The notes beneath the pieces are model-generated. The model saw only the letters and a list, made by a program, of their open reading frames with translations. It was not told where the DNA came from and did no database searches. A stretch of 5,428 bases of DNA from contig JAADEP010000053.1 of the NCBI GenBank assembly GCA_013153335.1, positions 1 to 5,428 of the forward strand. The letters are read 5' to 3'. Both the position numbers and the translations under genes were made by a program. Source of the stretch: Chloroflexota bacterium. Lineage in GTDB: Bacteria > Chloroflexota > Anaerolineae > Anaerolineales > DRMV01. Positions 4,101 through 5,428 of this stretch are shown piece by piece. Within the stretch, counting starts at the first letter, position 1. Every line of letters starts with the position of its first letter.

Positions 4101-5428
4101 ATGGATACGAATCTCGGTTGGTTCCACGAAATCCGACGTTTTGCGGGCACCAAGCCGGTCTTTCTGCTGTCGGGCAATGTGCAAGACTTCTACCCCTTGA
4201 CGACGCAGCAAGGCGCGGTCGTACCGGTCACCTTGCCGAACTATCTCATCGCGCAACTCGAAGCCGAGGGGTACCAGGCTTTCGTTCGCTATGACCCGGT
4301 GGATGGGTTCGAGAACCTGAAGCACGCCGACGACCTGTTGCCCAATTCGGTGTTGAGCGTAGGGCAACGTCCGGAGGCCGCACTGAACGCGATCCGCACC
4401 ATGCTGCGAGATACCCGCGACCGGCACGTCGTGGTTCTGCTGGATTATGCCTCGCGCTTGGCCGCGAATCTGTCCAATCTAAGTCCGGCGGAAACGCGTT
4501 TGTATACCCTCATTGAGAAAATCTCGCACGAAGTTCGCCCTCACAAAGGGAAGGCCGACCGCCCGCTCAACAACCTGCTCATCTTGATCCTGCAAAAAGA
4601 AAACGACGTGCCCTCGTGGCTCTTATATCAAAACCCGCACATTCACAGCGTGGTCATCCCCAAGCCCCACGCGGGGGTGCGCCGGGTGATGGCCGACGCG
4701 TTCTTGAATATCGTGCCCAAGGCCGCGGAGCTCGACGAACAGGCGCGTGAGCAGGTGCTGCGCACGTTCGTAAGCCGTACGGAAGGCATGTTGCTGCGCG
4801 ATATCCAAGCCGTTGCCCAACTCGCGCGCCAGGAAAACATCCCAGCCTCGCGCATTGGCGAGGCCATCCGGCGCTACAAAACCGGTGTTCGGGTCGACCC
4901 TTGGCGTCCCATCCTGGCCCGCATTCACCAAGACAGCGCGCGCATCCTCGACGCGCATATCAAGGGCCAAGACCAGGTTAAGGCGTATGTCCAACGGGTG
5001 CTGCGGCGAGCCGCGCTAGGGCTCAGCGGGGCGCACCTCGGCGCGGCCGACGACCGACCGCGCGGGGTCTTTTTCTTCGCGGGCCCCACTGGCGTGGGTA
5101 AAACCCAAATGGCCAAGGCGATTGCCGAAATCTTGTTTGGCGACCCGAGCGCGCTCATCCGCTTTGACATGAGCGAGTTCAACGAGCCGCATTCGGACCA
5201 GCGTTTGTTGGGCGCGCCGCCGGGTTATGTCGGCTATGAGGCCGGCGGCGAACTCACCAACGCGGTGCGTGAACGGCCTTTCTCCTTGCTTTTGTTCGAC
5301 GAAATCGAGAAGGCCCATCCCAGCATTTTTGACATCTTTCTGCAGATTCTGGACGAGGGTCGGCTGACCGACTCCAAGGGCAATACGGTCTATTTCGGCG
5401 AAACCGTGATCGTGTTCACCTCCAACCT
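4101..5428 (+). CDS. AAA+ ATPase: degenerate N-terminal AAA-like half plus ClpB-D2-type module (3' end outside window)
   Basis: The frame is open for 442 codons plus two bases, to the edge. The N-terminal half (about 1-250) looks like an AAA fold without a P-loop: KPVFLLSGNVQDFYPL (18-33) stands where Walker A would be, HVVVLLD (109-115) resembles Walker B and LLILILQKEND (159-169) resembles sensor 1. A linker with YKTGVRVDPW (259-268) leads to an intact Clp-type module: IKGQDQVK (287-294), Walker A GPTGVGKT (328-335), FDMSEF (355-360), pore loop GYVG (375-378) within GAPPGYVGY, Walker B LLLFDEIEKAHP (396-407) and sensor 1 TSN (440-442). The active half closely matches the second ATPase ring of ClpB/ClpA, so it should be an ATP-driven ring remodeller that threads protein through its pore. 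It is not ClpB itself: the Clp N-domain, first active ATPase and coiled-coil middle domain are absent. GGAG at 4089-4092 is a modest ribosome site 8 nt before ATG. Substrate and partner are unknown. Confidence 0.9.
   Translation, partial: MDTNLGWFHEIRRFAGTKPVFLLSGNVQDFYPLTTQQGAVVPVTLPNYLIAQLEAEGYQAFVRYDPVDGFENLKHADDLLPNSVLSVGQRPEAALNAIRTMLRDTRDRHVVVLLDYASRLAANLSNLSPAETRLYTLIEKISHEVRPHKGKADRPLNNLLILILQKENDVPSWLLYQNPHIHSVVIPKPHAGVRRVMADAFLNIVPKAAELDEQAREQVLRTFVSRTEGMLLRDIQAVAQLARQENIPASRIGEAIRRYKTGVRVDPWRPILARIHQDSARILDAHIKGQDQVKAYVQRVLRRAALGLSGAHLGAADDRPRGVFFFAGPTGVGKTQMAKAIAEILFGDPSALIRFDMSEFNEPHSDQRLLGAPPGYVGYEAGGELTNAVRERPFSLLLFDEIEKAHPSIFDIFLQILDEGRLTDSKGNTVYFGETVIVFTSN

Noticed and set aside
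3726..4427. A 233-residue minus-strand frame
   Set aside because: It spans the small acidic protein, the terminator and the start of the AAA gene on the other strand; no family features are visible.

Overview
The window is a GC-rich bacterial chromosome segment with strong purine-rich Shine-Dalgarno sites. No plasmid, phage, transposase, CRISPR, rRNA or tRNA signal was seen. The most likely source is Chloroflexota, or a neighbouring GC-rich phylum such as Acidobacteriota. This rests on remembered resemblance: the style of the long Rel protein with EFDD in its synthetase, the free-standing VKOR, the P-loop-less AAA plus ClpB-D2-like protein, and the GGGCTGGAAGCCC-type intergenic palindromes. 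No search was run, so this is an inference.

Layout. Positions 1-218 (minus strand) hold the 5' end of an unrecognised gene that runs off the left edge. A long intergenic region follows (234-666), with little visible up to about 396. Five back-to-back inverted repeats then occupy 397-592, including a perfect 10-bp palindrome and a second near-perfect one; they look like a dispersed palindromic repeat or a structured leader. The plus-strand gene for a full-length (p)ppGpp synthetase/hydrolase of the Rel family fills 667-3144. A 114-bp gap with two short hairpins leads to a four-helix membrane VKOR-family thiol oxidoreductase (3259-3702). This is followed by a 72-residue cysteine-containing, very acidic small protein (3758-3976). 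A textbook rho-independent terminator (4006-4052) closes this group. Beyond it starts another plus-strand gene (4101 to the right edge). It encodes a two-part AAA protein: a P-loop-less AAA-like N-terminal half joined to a ClpB/Clp-type ATPase module, cut in its sensor-1 motif by the end of the window.

How the genes relate. Rel sets the alarmone level in the stringent response. The VKOR protein would supply disulfides to proteins outside the cytoplasm, using quinone as electron acceptor. The AAA protein would be an ATP-driven protein remodeller. VKOR and the small protein are 55 nt apart and very probably share a transcript ending at the terminator. Whether rel belongs to the same transcript is open, because the hairpins after it have no U-tract. 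Nothing ties these genes into a recognised novel system. The features most worth a second look are the combination of an intact hydrolase motif with an EFDD synthetase motif in Rel, the hairpin cluster before rel, the asymmetric AAA protein, and the small acidic cysteine protein.
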